Under the pieces are notes generated by a model that saw only the letters and a program-made list of their open reading frames with translations, made no database searches and was not told the DNA's origin. A stretch of DNA of 64,000 bases from NCBI RefSeq assembly GCF_947499695.1, contig NZ_CANMPQ010000001.1, positions 434,001 through 498,000 of the forward strand, read 5' to 3'. The position numbers and the translations under genes are program-made. Below are positions 15,419 through 23,723 of the stretch, piece by piece (positions within the stretch are counted from its first letter, which is position 1; each line of letters starts with the position of its first letter). Source of the stretch: an uncultured Allomuricauda sp. (lineage in GTDB: Bacteria; Bacteroidota; Bacteroidia; Flavobacteriales; Flavobacteriaceae).

Positions 15419-16978
15419 TTACTTCGTCGGTTTGTCGACAACAACTTTTTCAGCTCTATTCGCCACTTCCCACGCCGTATAAAAAACAAGACGTGTTCTA
15501 TTTTCTAAAAGGTCGTAATTTATCTTATCGGGAGTATCTCCAGGGCGGTGATAGTCAGCATGGGTACCGTTAAAGTAAAAGATTATCGGAATGTTGTTTT
15601 TAGCGAAATTATAATGATCACTTCGGTAATAAAAGCGGTTCGGATCATTTTCATCATTGTATTTATAATCCAATTCAATATTGGTGTACTTTGCATTTAT
15701 TTCTTCGGACAAATTATGCAAATCGGTACTTAACTTGTCGGAACCTATAAGATAGATGTAATTTCGGTCTCCTTCTCTTTTAGGGTCAATTCTACCGATC
15801 ATATCTATATTTAAATTAGCAACGGTTTGTTCCAATGGTAGGATTGGGTCTTGATCCGTATAATACTGTGATCCTAAAAGCCCCTTTTCTTCACCTGTCA
15901 CATGTAGGAAAACAATGGAACGCTTAGGTCCATTTCCTTTGTCAGAAGCTGATTTAAAAGCTTGTGCAATCTCTAAAAGAGCTACACTGCCCGAACCATC
16001 ATCATCAGCACCGTTGTTTATTTCTCCATTGGCAGAAATACCAATATGATCTAGGTGGGAAGAAATAACGACATACTCTTCAGGTTTTTCTGTTCCTTTG
16101 ATAAGTGCTATCACATTTTCGGAATCAATCTTATCATTGGTACTTTTCACCTCAAAAGAAATTTTGGAATTCACAGTCTTTGGGGTATGATCTTCATCAA
16201 TATCCGACTTTAAAGCGATGACTGAGTTTTTGTTCATCAAAATCATAAAATCATCATCCTGGTCTTGTTTTAAGGACATTTTGCCACTCTTGTTGTTTTT
16301 CATGAACTCAAAATATCTCTTGAATCGAGGAAAATTTTGGTCATCATAATACAACACTCCAGCAGCTCCTTTTTCCCTTGCCAAAACGGTCTTTTTGCCT
16401 ATGGCATCAGACATATCGCTCCAAACTGACTTTTCATCCGACCCGGAAATAACATAGGTGCCATCTGCATTGACAGGTTCCCCTGCTTTTATCAATACCA
16501 ATTTTCCCGCGACATCCATTCCTTTGTAATCAGAATAGTTATTTTCTTCAATACCATAACCCACATATATCAATTGGTTATAACTTCCATTCGCTGCAGA
16601 AAAAGTAAGCACATCCGTTCCCAACTCAAAGGTTTGACCGTCTATTGAGATACCTCCTTCAGGGACTTTTCCAATTTCCAAGGGGACTTTTTGAAAATAA
16701 TCACCATCAGATTTCGCAGCCGGAACGTTTATGGCCTCGTACTGAGCTTTTAAGTAAGCAATGGCCTTTTTCTGTCCAGGTGTTCCAGTTTCCCTTCCTT
16801 CAAAATCATCAGAAGCATAAATATAAAGATGCTCTTTTAAATCCTCTTGGGTTATGCTGTTGGCATAAGGAATAGGATCTGCAATGGTATTGGATGTTTC
16901 AGACGTCTTATCAACGGTTTTCTGGGCAGAATTGCAAGAGAAAACCAAACCTGCAACTAACAGCAGTAATTTTTTCAT
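15419..16978 (-). CDS. M28-family zinc aminopeptidase lipoprotein with PA domain
   Basis: The 519-residue protein begins with a lipoprotein signal (LVFSC, Cys15). An inserted protease-associated (PA) domain occupies about residues 100-290. The M28 co-catalytic di-zinc site is complete: SSHLDHIG (near 307), NNGADDDGSG (near 321), TGEEKG (near 360), NIDMIGRID (near 393) and the His of FNGTHADYHRPGD (near 474). Family enzymes release N-terminal amino acids from peptides. It probably works in the periplasm or at the surface in peptide scavenging. A TATTTTTG -7 element lies at 17004-17011 and a bidirectional terminator follows the stop. Confidence 0.92.
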   Translation of the reverse strand: MKKLLLLVAGLVFSCNSAQKTVDKTSETSNTIADPIPYANSITQEDLKEHLYIYASDDFEGRETGTPGQKKAIAYLKAQYEAINVPAAKSDGDYFQKVPLEIGKVPEGGISIDGQTFELGTDVLTFSAANGSYNQLIYVGYGIEENNYSDYKGMDVAGKLVLIKAGEPVNADGTYVISGSDEKSVWSDMSDAIGKKTVLAREKGAAGVLYYDDQNFPRFKRYFEFMKNNKSGKMSLKQDQDDDFMILMNKNSVIALKSDIDEDHTPKTVNSKISFEVKSTNDKIDSENVIALIKGTEKPEEYVVISSHLDHIGISANGEINNGADDDGSGSVALLEIAQAFKSASDKGNGPKRSIVFLHVTGEEKGLLGSQYYTDQDPILPLEQTVANLNIDMIGRIDPKREGDRNYIYLIGSDKLSTDLHNLSEEINAKYTNIELDYKYNDENDPNRFYYRSDHYNFAKNNIPIIFYFNGTHADYHRPGDTPDKINYDLLENRTRLVFYTAWEVANRAEKVVVDKPTK

Positions 16979-17003
16979 TGGGCTTTTTTAGCGGATAATT
17001 CGC

Positions 17004-17011
17004 CAAAAATA
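17004..17011 (-). promoter_or_regulatory. -7 element (TATTTTTG) of M28 peptidase gene
   Basis: An exact TAnnTTTG match on the minus strand lies 25 nt before the ATG, giving an ordinary short leader. Confidence 0.5.
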
Positions 17012-17050
17012 ATGAAAGAAATGTTATTCAATGTTTTAAGTTGAAATGAA

Positions 17051-17893
17051 TTAACTCAGCGATAGTACGAAACTTGATGGACTAACACCTTTAATCTGTT
17101 TAAACTTTCTATTGAAATTTGAAATGGAGTTGAAACCGGCTAAATGGGCAATTTCCAATACGGAAAGGTCCTTGTTGTTGACCAACAACTGACTGGCATG
17201 CTCCACACGGATTTCAATGAGAAATTTAAAGAAGGTCTTATTCGTTCGTTGTTTAAAAAAACGACAAAACGCATTTGGTGTCATATGCACCAGTTCCGCC
17301 ACATTTTCGAGCTTTATTTCCTGGTCAAAGTTCTGCATGACAAAATCGAAGACGGAACGAAGCCTTTCACCATGATCATCGGATATTTCTTTCGGATAAG
17401 TAAAGTTGGAAAGCTTTATTTTCTGTTGTTTACTTAATTCCTTCAGCAGTTTTAGTAGTGATAGGAATCTTGAAAAATGGTCAATCTCGACCATGGATTT
17501 CATGGTTTCCTGAACGAAAAGATCATGACGGTTCAATTTAAATCCAGATTCTGAATACTTAAAAAAACTTTTTAGAGTATCCATCTCGCGAAGTTGAAAG
17601 AAATATTCTCCGAAGGAAGTCTTTGTAAAGAAAATTGAAATCATATATGAATCTCTATTGCTTTCGGAGCTTTTAAATAAATGTGGAATCCCACTACCGA
17701 TGACAAAAAAATCTTCATCCTCATACGAGTGCACATTACCACCAACAATCAATTTTCCTTGACCTTTAACAATTAAACTTAATTGTATTTCCTCGTGTTG
17801 ATGCAGCTTGTCATAAAAGACAGGCCCTCTATCGCATTGTACAATTAAATGCTCTCCAGGCTTTTTCGGTATTTTGAATGCATATATTTTCAT
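17051..17893 (-). CDS. AraC-family transcriptional regulator
   Basis: This 280-residue regulator has an N-terminal cupin-like sensor domain (about 5-120; QLSLIVKGQGKLIVGGN) and a C-terminal double helix-turn-helix domain (about 180-278; ENVAELVHMTPNAFCRFFKQRTNKTFF and LSVLEIAHLAGFNSISNFNRKFKQIKGVSPS). A TTG at 17902 stays in frame but lies inside the -7 element TAATTTTG, so ATG at 17891-17893 is preferred. It is divergent from the hydroxyproline operon and is its probable regulator, sensing hydroxyproline or an intermediate; that role is inferred from position. Confidence 0.9.
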   Translation of the reverse strand: MKIYAFKIPKKPGEHLIVQCDRGPVFYDKLHQHEEIQLSLIVKGQGKLIVGGNVHSYEDEDFFVIGSGIPHLFKSSESNRDSYMISIFFTKTSFGEYFFQLREMDTLKSFFKYSESGFKLNRHDLFVQETMKSMVEIDHFSRFLSLLKLLKELSKQQKIKLSNFTYPKEISDDHGERLRSVFDFVMQNFDQEIKLENVAELVHMTPNAFCRFFKQRTNKTFFKFLIEIRVEHASQLLVNNKDLSVLEIAHLAGFNSISNFNRKFKQIKGVSPSSFVLSLS

Positions 17894-17899
17894 GTCATT

Positions 17900-17907
17900 C
17901 AAAATTA
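17900..17907 (-). promoter_or_regulatory. -7 element (TAATTTTG) of araC-type gene
   Basis: The exact TAnnTTTG match ends 6 nt before the preferred ATG, implying a leaderless mRNA. A misleading in-frame TTG codon is contained within the element. Confidence 0.6.
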
Positions 17908-17918
17908 CCTAAAATTTA

Positions 17919-17936
17919 ATTCTATTTTTATAGAAT
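17919..17936. promoter_or_regulatory. Palindromic operator candidate between araC and hydroxyproline operon
   Basis: ATTCTAT-TTTT-ATAGAAT is a perfect 7-bp inverted repeat with a 4-bp spacer, 12 bp upstream of the araC -7 element. A second imperfect palindrome, GGTAATATAATACC, follows at 17939-17952. Either could bind a dimeric regulator of the divergent genes. Confidence 0.45.
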
Positions 17937-17995
17937 AGGGTAATATAATACCATTTATGGATAATTTTTAGTGAAAGCCTACAGAATCGATAAGC

Positions 17996-18003
17996 TATTT
18001 TTG
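17996..18003 (+). promoter_or_regulatory. -7 element (TATTTTTG) of hydroxyproline operon
   Basis: The exact TAnnTTTG match lies 18 nt before the first ATG. No TTTG sits at the -33 position, which suits an activator-dependent promoter. Confidence 0.55.
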
Positions 18004-18021
18004 GAGTAAAATATAGTAACT

Positions 18022-18930
18022 ATGATATCATTTGAATGGACAGGTGTAATGCCAGCCGTAACAACAAAGTTCTCTGATGAAGACACATTAGATCTGGAAA
18101 TGTTTTCAAAAAACATTGAAGCACAACTTGATGCCGGGGTCAGTGGCATAATTTTAGGCGGAACGCTTGGAGAAGCTAGCACCTTAAACGAAGATGAAAA
18201 ACGTGTCTTGATAGAACATACAGTAAGCTTGGTAAACGGGAAAGTCCCTGTAATCATGAATGTTGCTGAACAGTCAACCAAGAATGCCATAAAAGCTGCT
18301 GAGAATGCCGAAAAGCACGGAGCAAGTGGACTTATGATGTTGCCGCCAATGCGATACAAATCCACAGATTATGAAACAATGGCTTATTTTGAAGCTGTTG
18401 CAACGAGTACATCATTGCCCATAATGGTCTATAATAATCCAGTTGATTATAAAATTGAGGTGACTTTGGAGATGTTTGAGCAATTGTTAAAACAAGACAA
18501 CATAAAAGCGGTAAAAGAATCCACAAGGGACATTACCAATATTACTAGAATAAGAAATACTTTTGGAGACCGACTGAACATTCTTGGAGGAGTAGATACG
18601 TTGGCCATGGAAAGTCTTTTGATGGGAGCTGATGGATGGGTTGCCGGATTGGTCTGTGCTTTTCCAAAAGAGACCGTAGCTATTTATAAATTAGTAAAGG
18701 CGGGCAGGGTAGAAGAGGCTACAGAGATTTACCGTTGGTTTATGCCGTTGTTGGAGTTGGATATCAACCCGCAATTGGTTCAAAATATTAAATTGGCAGA
18801 GGTTGCCACCGGAATCGGAACCGAAAATGTAAGACCTCCACGTTTGTCGCTTCAGGGCAAAGAACGTGAACGGGTTTTGGCCATTATTAAAGAAGGAGTT
18901 CAAACTAGACCAGAAATTCCAAATGTATAA
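18022..18930 (+). CDS. DHDPS-family aldolase/deaminase, probable 1-pyrroline-4-hydroxy-2-carboxylate deaminase
   Basis: The 302-residue TIM-barrel protein is of the dihydrodipicolinate synthase/N-acetylneuraminate lyase family. The Schiff-base lysine is Lys165 (AVKES), the phosphate-like loop GGTLGEAST is at about 48-56, and the catalytic tyrosine lies in MVYNNP near 137. Because the next two genes are a hydroxyproline epimerase and a D-amino acid oxidase, the best assignment is deamination of pyrroline-4-hydroxy-2-carboxylate to alpha-ketoglutarate semialdehyde, the third step of trans-4-hydroxy-L-proline breakdown. Its stop codon abuts the next ATG. Assignment rests on context; generic DapA-type activity cannot be excluded. 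Confidence 0.85.
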   Translation: MISFEWTGVMPAVTTKFSDEDTLDLEMFSKNIEAQLDAGVSGIILGGTLGEASTLNEDEKRVLIEHTVSLVNGKVPVIMNVAEQSTKNAIKAAENAEKHGASGLMMLPPMRYKSTDYETMAYFEAVATSTSLPIMVYNNPVDYKIEVTLEMFEQLLKQDNIKAVKESTRDITNITRIRNTFGDRLNILGGVDTLAMESLLMGADGWVAGLVCAFPKETVAIYKLVKAGRVEEATEIYRWFMPLLELDINPQLVQNIKLAEVATGIGTENVRPPRLSLQGKERERVLAIIKEGVQTRPEIPNV

Positions 18931-19941
18931 ATGAGTGTACACACTTTTAGATGTATAGATGCGCATACCTGTGGAAATCCGGTTAGACTTGTTGTGGAAG
19001 GTGGTCCCAAATTAAATGGGGCTACAACGGAGGAAAAAAGACAGCATTTTTTAAAGGAATATGATTGGATACGGACCGGGTTAATGTTTGAGCCGAGAGG
19101 TCATGATATGATGAGTGGAAGTATATTATATTCACCACATGACCCGGAAAATGATGTTGCTGTTCTTTTTATTGAAACCAGTGGTTGTCTTCCTATGTGC
19201 GGCCATGGTACTATTGGCACAATCACCATAGCTTTGGAAGAAGGACTTATCAAACCAAAGATTCTTGGGAAAGTTAAGATGGAAACTCCAGCCGGATTGG
19301 TTGAGATTGAATATCATCAAACAGATAAGAAAGTTGAATGGGTTAAGTTGACCAACGTTAAGAGTTACCTGGCTGCTGAAGGGTTAACAATAGACTCATC
19401 TGTTTTAGGTGAGCTGGTTTTTGATGTTGGTTTTGGCGGAAACTTTTATGCAATAGTAGATCCCCAGTTGAATTTTTCAGGAATTCAAGATTATACGGCA
19501 ACGGAATTGATAACCCATTCTAGGGAAATCAGAAAGAGAATCAATGAAAAGTACCCAACGCTTTTTATACATCCAGAAAACCCAAACATCAACCATGTTT
19601 CACATATTTTATGGACAGGAAATCCTATTGATGAAAGTTCTTCGGGTAGAAATGCTGTTTTTTATGGCGACAAGGCTATTGATCGTTCACCTTGCGGCAC
19701 TGGGACTTCTGCCCGCATGGCGCAACTCTTTTCAAAAGGAGAATTAAAATTAAATGAAGAATACGTGCACGAAAGCTTTATAGGCTCTAAATTTGTTGGA
19801 AAGGTAGAACAAGTGACCACCTTAAATGGAAAAAAAGCAATAGTTCCTAGTGTGAAGGGTTGGGCAAAAATCTATGGCAGAAATACAATAACCATAGATA
19901 CTGACGATGACCCTTACGCACATGGGTTCCAAGTGATATAA
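18931..19941 (+). CDS. 4-hydroxyproline 2-epimerase (proline racemase family)
   Basis: The 336-residue enzyme carries both catalytic cysteines of the two-base mechanism: Cys90 in PMCGHGTIG and Cys255 in SPCGTGTSA. Trans-3-hydroxyproline dehydratases have Thr at the second position, so this is an epimerase or racemase. It would convert trans-4-hydroxy-L-proline to cis-4-hydroxy-D-proline in the cytoplasm. The gene begins on the base after the deaminase stop and is followed 2 bp later by the FAD oxidase, so the operon encodes successive pathway steps. Substrate preference over proline is inferred from the neighbours. Confidence 0.92.
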   Translation: MSVHTFRCIDAHTCGNPVRLVVEGGPKLNGATTEEKRQHFLKEYDWIRTGLMFEPRGHDMMSGSILYSPHDPENDVAVLFIETSGCLPMCGHGTIGTITIALEEGLIKPKILGKVKMETPAGLVEIEYHQTDKKVEWVKLTNVKSYLAAEGLTIDSSVLGELVFDVGFGGNFYAIVDPQLNFSGIQDYTATELITHSREIRKRINEKYPTLFIHPENPNINHVSHILWTGNPIDESSSGRNAVFYGDKAIDRSPCGTGTSARMAQLFSKGELKLNEEYVHESFIGSKFVGKVEQVTTLNGKKAIVPSVKGWAKIYGRNTITIDTDDDPYAHGFQVI

Positions 19942-19943
19942 AC

Positions 19944-21200
19944 ATGAGTACCAATAAAAAAGTAGTTGTGGTGGGCGGAGGAATAATAGGCCTGTCCACA
20001 GCCTATTTTCTTCACAAGGAAGGGCATCAGGTTACTATTTTGGATAAATCGGCGATGAATACGGGAGCCTCTTACGTAAATGCCGGATATATAACCCCCA
20101 GCCATATCATTTCCTTAGCGTCACCTGGAATGATTTCTAAGGGAATCAAGTACATGTTCGATTCTTCAAGTCCTTTTTATATGAAACCCAGATTGAATAT
20201 GGATTTCATTAAATGGTCTTGGTATTTTAAAAAATCATCAACCAAATCCAAAGTTGAGAAGGCCATGCCTGTTATCCGAGACATCAACTTATTGAGCCGA
20301 GAGCTTTATGAGGGAATGAAAACTTCAGGTGAATTGGGAGATTTCCACCTTGAAAAGAAGGGATTGCTGATGATGTACCAAACCGAAAAAGAAAGAGACC
20401 ATGAGCAGTATGTCGCCAAAAAGGCGGCAGAACTTGACTTGGAGGTAACGCATTTGGACAGAGAGGGACTCAAAAAGGTAGAACCGAACATTGAACTCAA
20501 TGCTAAAGGAGCTTTCCATTACGAATGTGACCGTCATACTACTCCAACCCAATTTATGGAACGTATGATTAACTACCTTTCCAAAGCAGGAGTATCTATA
20601 TATAAGAATGAGGAGGTGGTTGATATAGTATCAAAAGGAAATACCATTACTGAGGTAAAAACAAACAAAAGAAATTATAGAGTAGATGAAGTGGTCTTCG
20701 CTGCAGGGTCATGGAGCTCTCATCTTTCCAGGAAACTAAAAATGAACCTTTCGCTTCAAGCCGGCAAGGGGTACCGGATTAATGTTGAATCGCCAACCAA
20801 TATATCCATGCCTGCAATATTGATGGAGGCTAAAATGGCGGTGACCCCAATGCAAGGATTTACGCGATTTGCTGGAACCATGGAATTTTCAGGCATCAAT
20901 CATACAATTCGTAGAGAGCGTGTTGACGCTATCGCAGCTGGAGCAGAACGATATTACAAAGGATTAAAGATTCCTGAAGAAGCTAAAAGCAGTGCCCAAT
21001 GTGGTTTGCGACCTGTAACTCCGGACGGATTGCCCTATATAGGAAGAACAGAACAATTTCCTAACCTGATTATCGCAACAGGTCATGCAATGATGGGATG
21101 GAGTTTAGGGCCAGCTACTGGGAAGTTAGTAACAGAATTAATTTCAGATAAAAAGCTGTCTTTGGATATTGAACCCTTTGCTGTAGAGCGTAAATTTTAG
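19944..21200 (+). CDS. FAD-dependent D-amino acid oxidoreductase, probable cis-4-hydroxy-D-proline oxidase
   Basis: The 418-residue flavoprotein begins with a Rossmann FAD fingerprint (VVVVGGGIIGLSTAYFL) and contains a DAO-fold substrate domain. The C-terminal ATGHAMMGWSLGPATGKL segment closes the FAD site, as in DadA-like dehydrogenases. In this operon it should oxidise cis-4-hydroxy-D-proline to pyrroline-4-hydroxy-2-carboxylate and pass electrons to the respiratory chain. No gene for the final enzyme, alpha-ketoglutarate semialdehyde dehydrogenase, follows; it must be encoded elsewhere if the pathway is complete. Confidence 0.9.
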   Translation: MSTNKKVVVVGGGIIGLSTAYFLHKEGHQVTILDKSAMNTGASYVNAGYITPSHIISLASPGMISKGIKYMFDSSSPFYMKPRLNMDFIKWSWYFKKSSTKSKVEKAMPVIRDINLLSRELYEGMKTSGELGDFHLEKKGLLMMYQTEKERDHEQYVAKKAAELDLEVTHLDREGLKKVEPNIELNAKGAFHYECDRHTTPTQFMERMINYLSKAGVSIYKNEEVVDIVSKGNTITEVKTNKRNYRVDEVVFAAGSWSSHLSRKLKMNLSLQAGKGYRINVESPTNISMPAILMEAKMAVTPMQGFTRFAGTMEFSGINHTIRRERVDAIAAGAERYYKGLKIPEEAKSSAQCGLRPVTPDGLPYIGRTEQFPNLIIATGHAMMGWSLGPATGKLVTELISDKKLSLDIEPFAVERKF

Positions 21201-21271
21201 ATTGGCACATTTTATGCAGTTTGAAGATGGAATGTTTTCATAATTGTTTCATTTAGGAGTAACTTTATACT

Positions 21272-22195
21272 ATGCTAAAAAACTACATCTGGATTCTCTT
21301 TTTGTTTTTAAACCTAAACTTGTTTTCCCAAGAAATACAAATATTTAGGGTACAAGACTTTGACCTTAAGGGGAAGGTGCAATCTTGTTTGGTAATTACG
21401 GATTATGGTCGGGAACTTTTTGAATTTAATGAACAGGGACTGCTGACCAGAACCGTAACCCAGTATAACAAAACAGATCAAGATATTACCTATTACCAAT
21501 ATGAAGGGGAGGAATTGATCGAAAAAAGGATGGAGAGTTATAAGAACAACGTATTGGATGCCGCCACTTCTATGGCCAACTTTTATACCATTGATACTGT
21601 TTCAAACAAAAAGATATCTGAGAAAATCATCTCCTATGATAAGGAATTTCTGGAGCTCCAAGAATATGTTTTTGATGACACCGATAGATTGGTGAAAATT
21701 GTTACTTCAAATGCCCATGGTGTAGACGAGACTGTTTTAGAATATGCCAGCTATAAGGATGAAAGCACAGTGAGCCAAATAGTGAACGAAGTAATGGAGA
21801 AATCCGTTCGCACATCGGAAAGAAAAACGACTCAGGGAACCCAAAAAGCTGTACTGACCAAAGAGTATATTGATGGGGAACCCAACATTGCTTATGAAGA
21901 AATTTTTGATGAAACTGACAAACTGATTTCGAAGGAAACATTTAATTATGACATCGCTAAAAAGGAATTTGTTTCCGGTGAAAAGAAGCAATGTCTGTAT
22001 GATGCTGATGGAATGCTTTCAAAAGTAGTGACCAAGACATCAAATGCTGAATCGTTTAAAGAGTACATTTTTCAGTTTGATAATAATGAAGAAAAGAATT
22101 GGATCAAACAGATTATTACTCCAGATAACAGTTACATTACTCGTAGAATAGAATATTATCCTACAGAACAAGTTCAAGAAGAGCCTAACGAGTAA
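21272..22195 (+). CDS. Exported protein with repeated YD/RHS-like beta strands, unknown function
   Basis: The 307-residue protein has an N-terminal Sec signal peptide (about 1-20, ending NLFSQ). The mature sequence repeats short beta motifs of the form EYxFDxxxRLxKIVT or LFEFNEQGLLTRTVTQY, reminiscent of YD/RHS-type or DUF-like antiparallel strands. No catalytic motif is visible. A TAACTTTA box ends 4 nt before the ATG. It ends one base from the convergent VOC-protein gene and is not obviously linked to the hydroxyproline operon. Confidence 0.7.
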   Translation: MLKNYIWILFLFLNLNLFSQEIQIFRVQDFDLKGKVQSCLVITDYGRELFEFNEQGLLTRTVTQYNKTDQDITYYQYEGEELIEKRMESYKNNVLDAATSMANFYTIDTVSNKKISEKIISYDKEFLELQEYVFDDTDRLVKIVTSNAHGVDETVLEYASYKDESTVSQIVNEVMEKSVRTSERKTTQGTQKAVLTKEYIDGEPNIAYEEIFDETDKLISKETFNYDIAKKEFVSGEKKQCLYDADGMLSKVVTKTSNAESFKEYIFQFDNNEEKNWIKQIITPDNSYITRRIEYYPTEQVQEEPNE

Positions 22196-22196
22196 A

Positions 22197-22592
22197 TCAA
22201 TTCATTTGTAGTAAGTCCCACAGATTGCCGTACAGGTCTTCAAAAACCACTACCGTTCCATATTCCTCTTCACGCGGTTGTTCTTTAAATACAACCCCAT
22301 TAGCTTTCATGGTGTTATAATCGTTCCAGAAATTGTTGGTATGCAAAAAAAGAAATACCCTACCTCCAGTTTGGTTTCCAATGGCCTGCTTTTCTTTATC
22401 ATTTTTAGCTTTACCCAGTAAAATATTACAACCGGATTCATTTGGCGTGACCAAAACCCATCTTTTTCCCTCACCTAAGTCAATATCTGCAGAAAGTGTA
22501 AAGCCCAATTTTTCGGTATAAAAGGCAATAGCTTCATCGTAATCTTGAACCACCAAGGTAACATGCATCACATGTCTTTCGCTTGTTTTCAT
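22197..22592 (-). CDS. VOC-superfamily (glyoxalase-like) protein
   Basis: This is a 131-residue single vicinal-oxygen-chelate module pair: a beta-alpha-beta-beta-beta repeat starting HVTLVVQDYDEAIAFYTEKLGF (residues 10-31) and a second starting HTNNFWNDYNTMKANGVVF, ending VVFEDLYGNLWDLLQ. Candidate metal ligands are His10, the second-repeat His and Glu near residue 120. Such proteins include glyoxalases, dioxygenases and antibiotic-binding proteins; the substrate is unknown. It lies 3 bp downstream of an alpha/beta hydrolase gene on the same strand. Confidence 0.85.
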   Translation of the reverse strand: MKTSERHVMHVTLVVQDYDEAIAFYTEKLGFTLSADIDLGEGKRWVLVTPNESGCNILLGKAKNDKEKQAIGNQTGGRVFLFLHTNNFWNDYNTMKANGVVFKEQPREEEYGTVVVFEDLYGNLWDLLQMN

Positions 22593-22595
22593 GTT

Positions 22596-23240
22596 TTAAA
22601 GTATGTTTTGTAGGATTTCCGGCTTTAGCTCATGCCCACCTCTAAATGTCATTATTTCACAGCTGTCACCAAATAAGATCTTTAGCTTAGCTTTCTCTTT
22701 TGTCAATCTTTCGGCTTGAAGAAATTCATCAGAATCTCCATAAATAACATTGACACGGGTAGTTTCCCAACTAATAAACTCCAAATGTTCCTTTTGGAGT
22801 TCATTGGGAATTCCACCAGCATAAAGAATAAGCTGTTTGCACAGTATTTTTCTCTTCACCATCCACCGCAAAGCCACAGAAACCCCTTGCGAGAAACCAA
22901 AAATGACCAAATTGCAATCTGAAGGTATGGTCTCAGCTTTTAAAACTGCATCTACATATCCAAGCACATTTTCTGTTTCCAAAGCAGTATTTTCCTTTGT
23001 AAGCCAGCTGGCCCCAACATATTTATATTCATTCTTAAGGTAGTATTTGGAGGGTGCTTGGGGGGCAATTATATAATTCTCATCCGAATTGAGCCCTTCG
23101 AAGTAACGGACAAAAAAACGGCTCAAGTAGCCAATTCCGTGGAAAACAATCCAGACATTCTTAGTATTTGGTGTTAAACTGTTTAAGGTTATATAGGTGT
23201 TTTTGGAAGTATACGAAACAATCTTTTCCATAGCGTTCAT
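22596..23240 (-). CDS. Alpha/beta hydrolase, phospholipase/carboxylesterase type
   Basis: The 214-residue cytoplasmic protein has an alpha/beta-hydrolase fold of the carboxylesterase/phospholipase (YpfH-like) group. The nucleophile elbow is GFSQG (near residue 108), the acid is likely Asp in YGDSDEF (near 172), and the catalytic His lies in RGGHELKPE near the C-terminus. Substrate unknown. It is divergent from the thioesterase of the menaquinone cluster but the sequence is not MenH-like. ATG at 23229-23231 is an equally plausible start. Confidence 0.82.
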   Translation of the reverse strand: MNAMEKIVSYTSKNTYITLNSLTPNTKNVWIVFHGIGYLSRFFVRYFEGLNSDENYIIAPQAPSKYYLKNEYKYVGASWLTKENTALETENVLGYVDAVLKAETIPSDCNLVIFGFSQGVSVALRWMVKRKILCKQLILYAGGIPNELQKEHLEFISWETTRVNVIYGDSDEFLQAERLTKEKAKLKILFGDSCEIMTFRGGHELKPEILQNIL

Positions 23241-23271
23241 TTTGTCTTTAAGACAACGTTCAATATTGCAA

Positions 23272-23279
23272 TAGCTTTG
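23272..23279 (+). promoter_or_regulatory. -7 element (TAGCTTTG) of thioesterase-menF unit
   Basis: The exact TAnnTTTG match lies 24 nt upstream of the preferred thioesterase ATG at 23304. Confidence 0.5.
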
Positions 23280-23303
23280 TGTAATTTTACGAAAAATAGA
23301 AAG

Positions 23304-23723
23304 ATGAGTCAGGATAAAGAGAAAATTCTATCCATATGCAATGCAATATCCAAAGGTACCTTAATGGAAACCTTGGATATCACCTACATTGATGCCGGAG
23401 ATAATTTCTTAGTAGCTAGAATGCCTGTAACACCCAAAGTGCATCAACCTGATGGGGTTTTGCACGGGGGAGCAACTGTCGCCTTAGCGGAAAGTGTCGG
23501 TAGCGCAGCCTCACATATATTTATGGATACTGAAAAATTCTATGTCCGTGGTATTGAAATCTCAGCAAACCATGTTAAAGGGATTAAGGAAGGTTATGTT
23601 TATGCCAAAGCGACTATTCTGCATAATGGTCGCACGACCCAGCTTTGGGAGATTAAGATTACAAATCCTGATGGCAACCTGATTTCTAACTGTAAACTCA
23701 CGACCATTGCCCTCCCCAAATAA
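23304..23723 (+). CDS. Hotdog-fold thioesterase, probable DHNA-CoA thioesterase
   Basis: This 139-residue PaaI/MenI-like hotdog protein has the signature VHQPDGVLHGGATVALAE (residues 43-60), with catalytic Asp/Glu residues and the HGG loop, followed by the GTTT-like TTQLWEI strand. It directly overlaps menF, and menD follows, so hydrolysis of 1,4-dihydroxy-2-naphthoyl-CoA in menaquinone synthesis is likely. The frame is open nine codons upstream, but the TTG there coincides with the end of a TAGCTTTG promoter element, so the ATG at 23304 is chosen. Confidence 0.85.
   Translation: MSQDKEKILSICNAISKGTLMETLDITYIDAGDNFLVARMPVTPKVHQPDGVLHGGATVALAESVGSAASHIFMDTEKFYVRGIEISANHVKGIKEGYVYAKATILHNGRTTQLWEIKITNPDGNLISNCKLTTIALPK

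Noticed and set aside
22596..23240. The alpha/beta hydrolase as MenH of the nearby menaquinone cluster
   Set aside because: The GFSQG elbow and short length fit carboxylesterases; it is on the opposite strand and grouped with a VOC gene.
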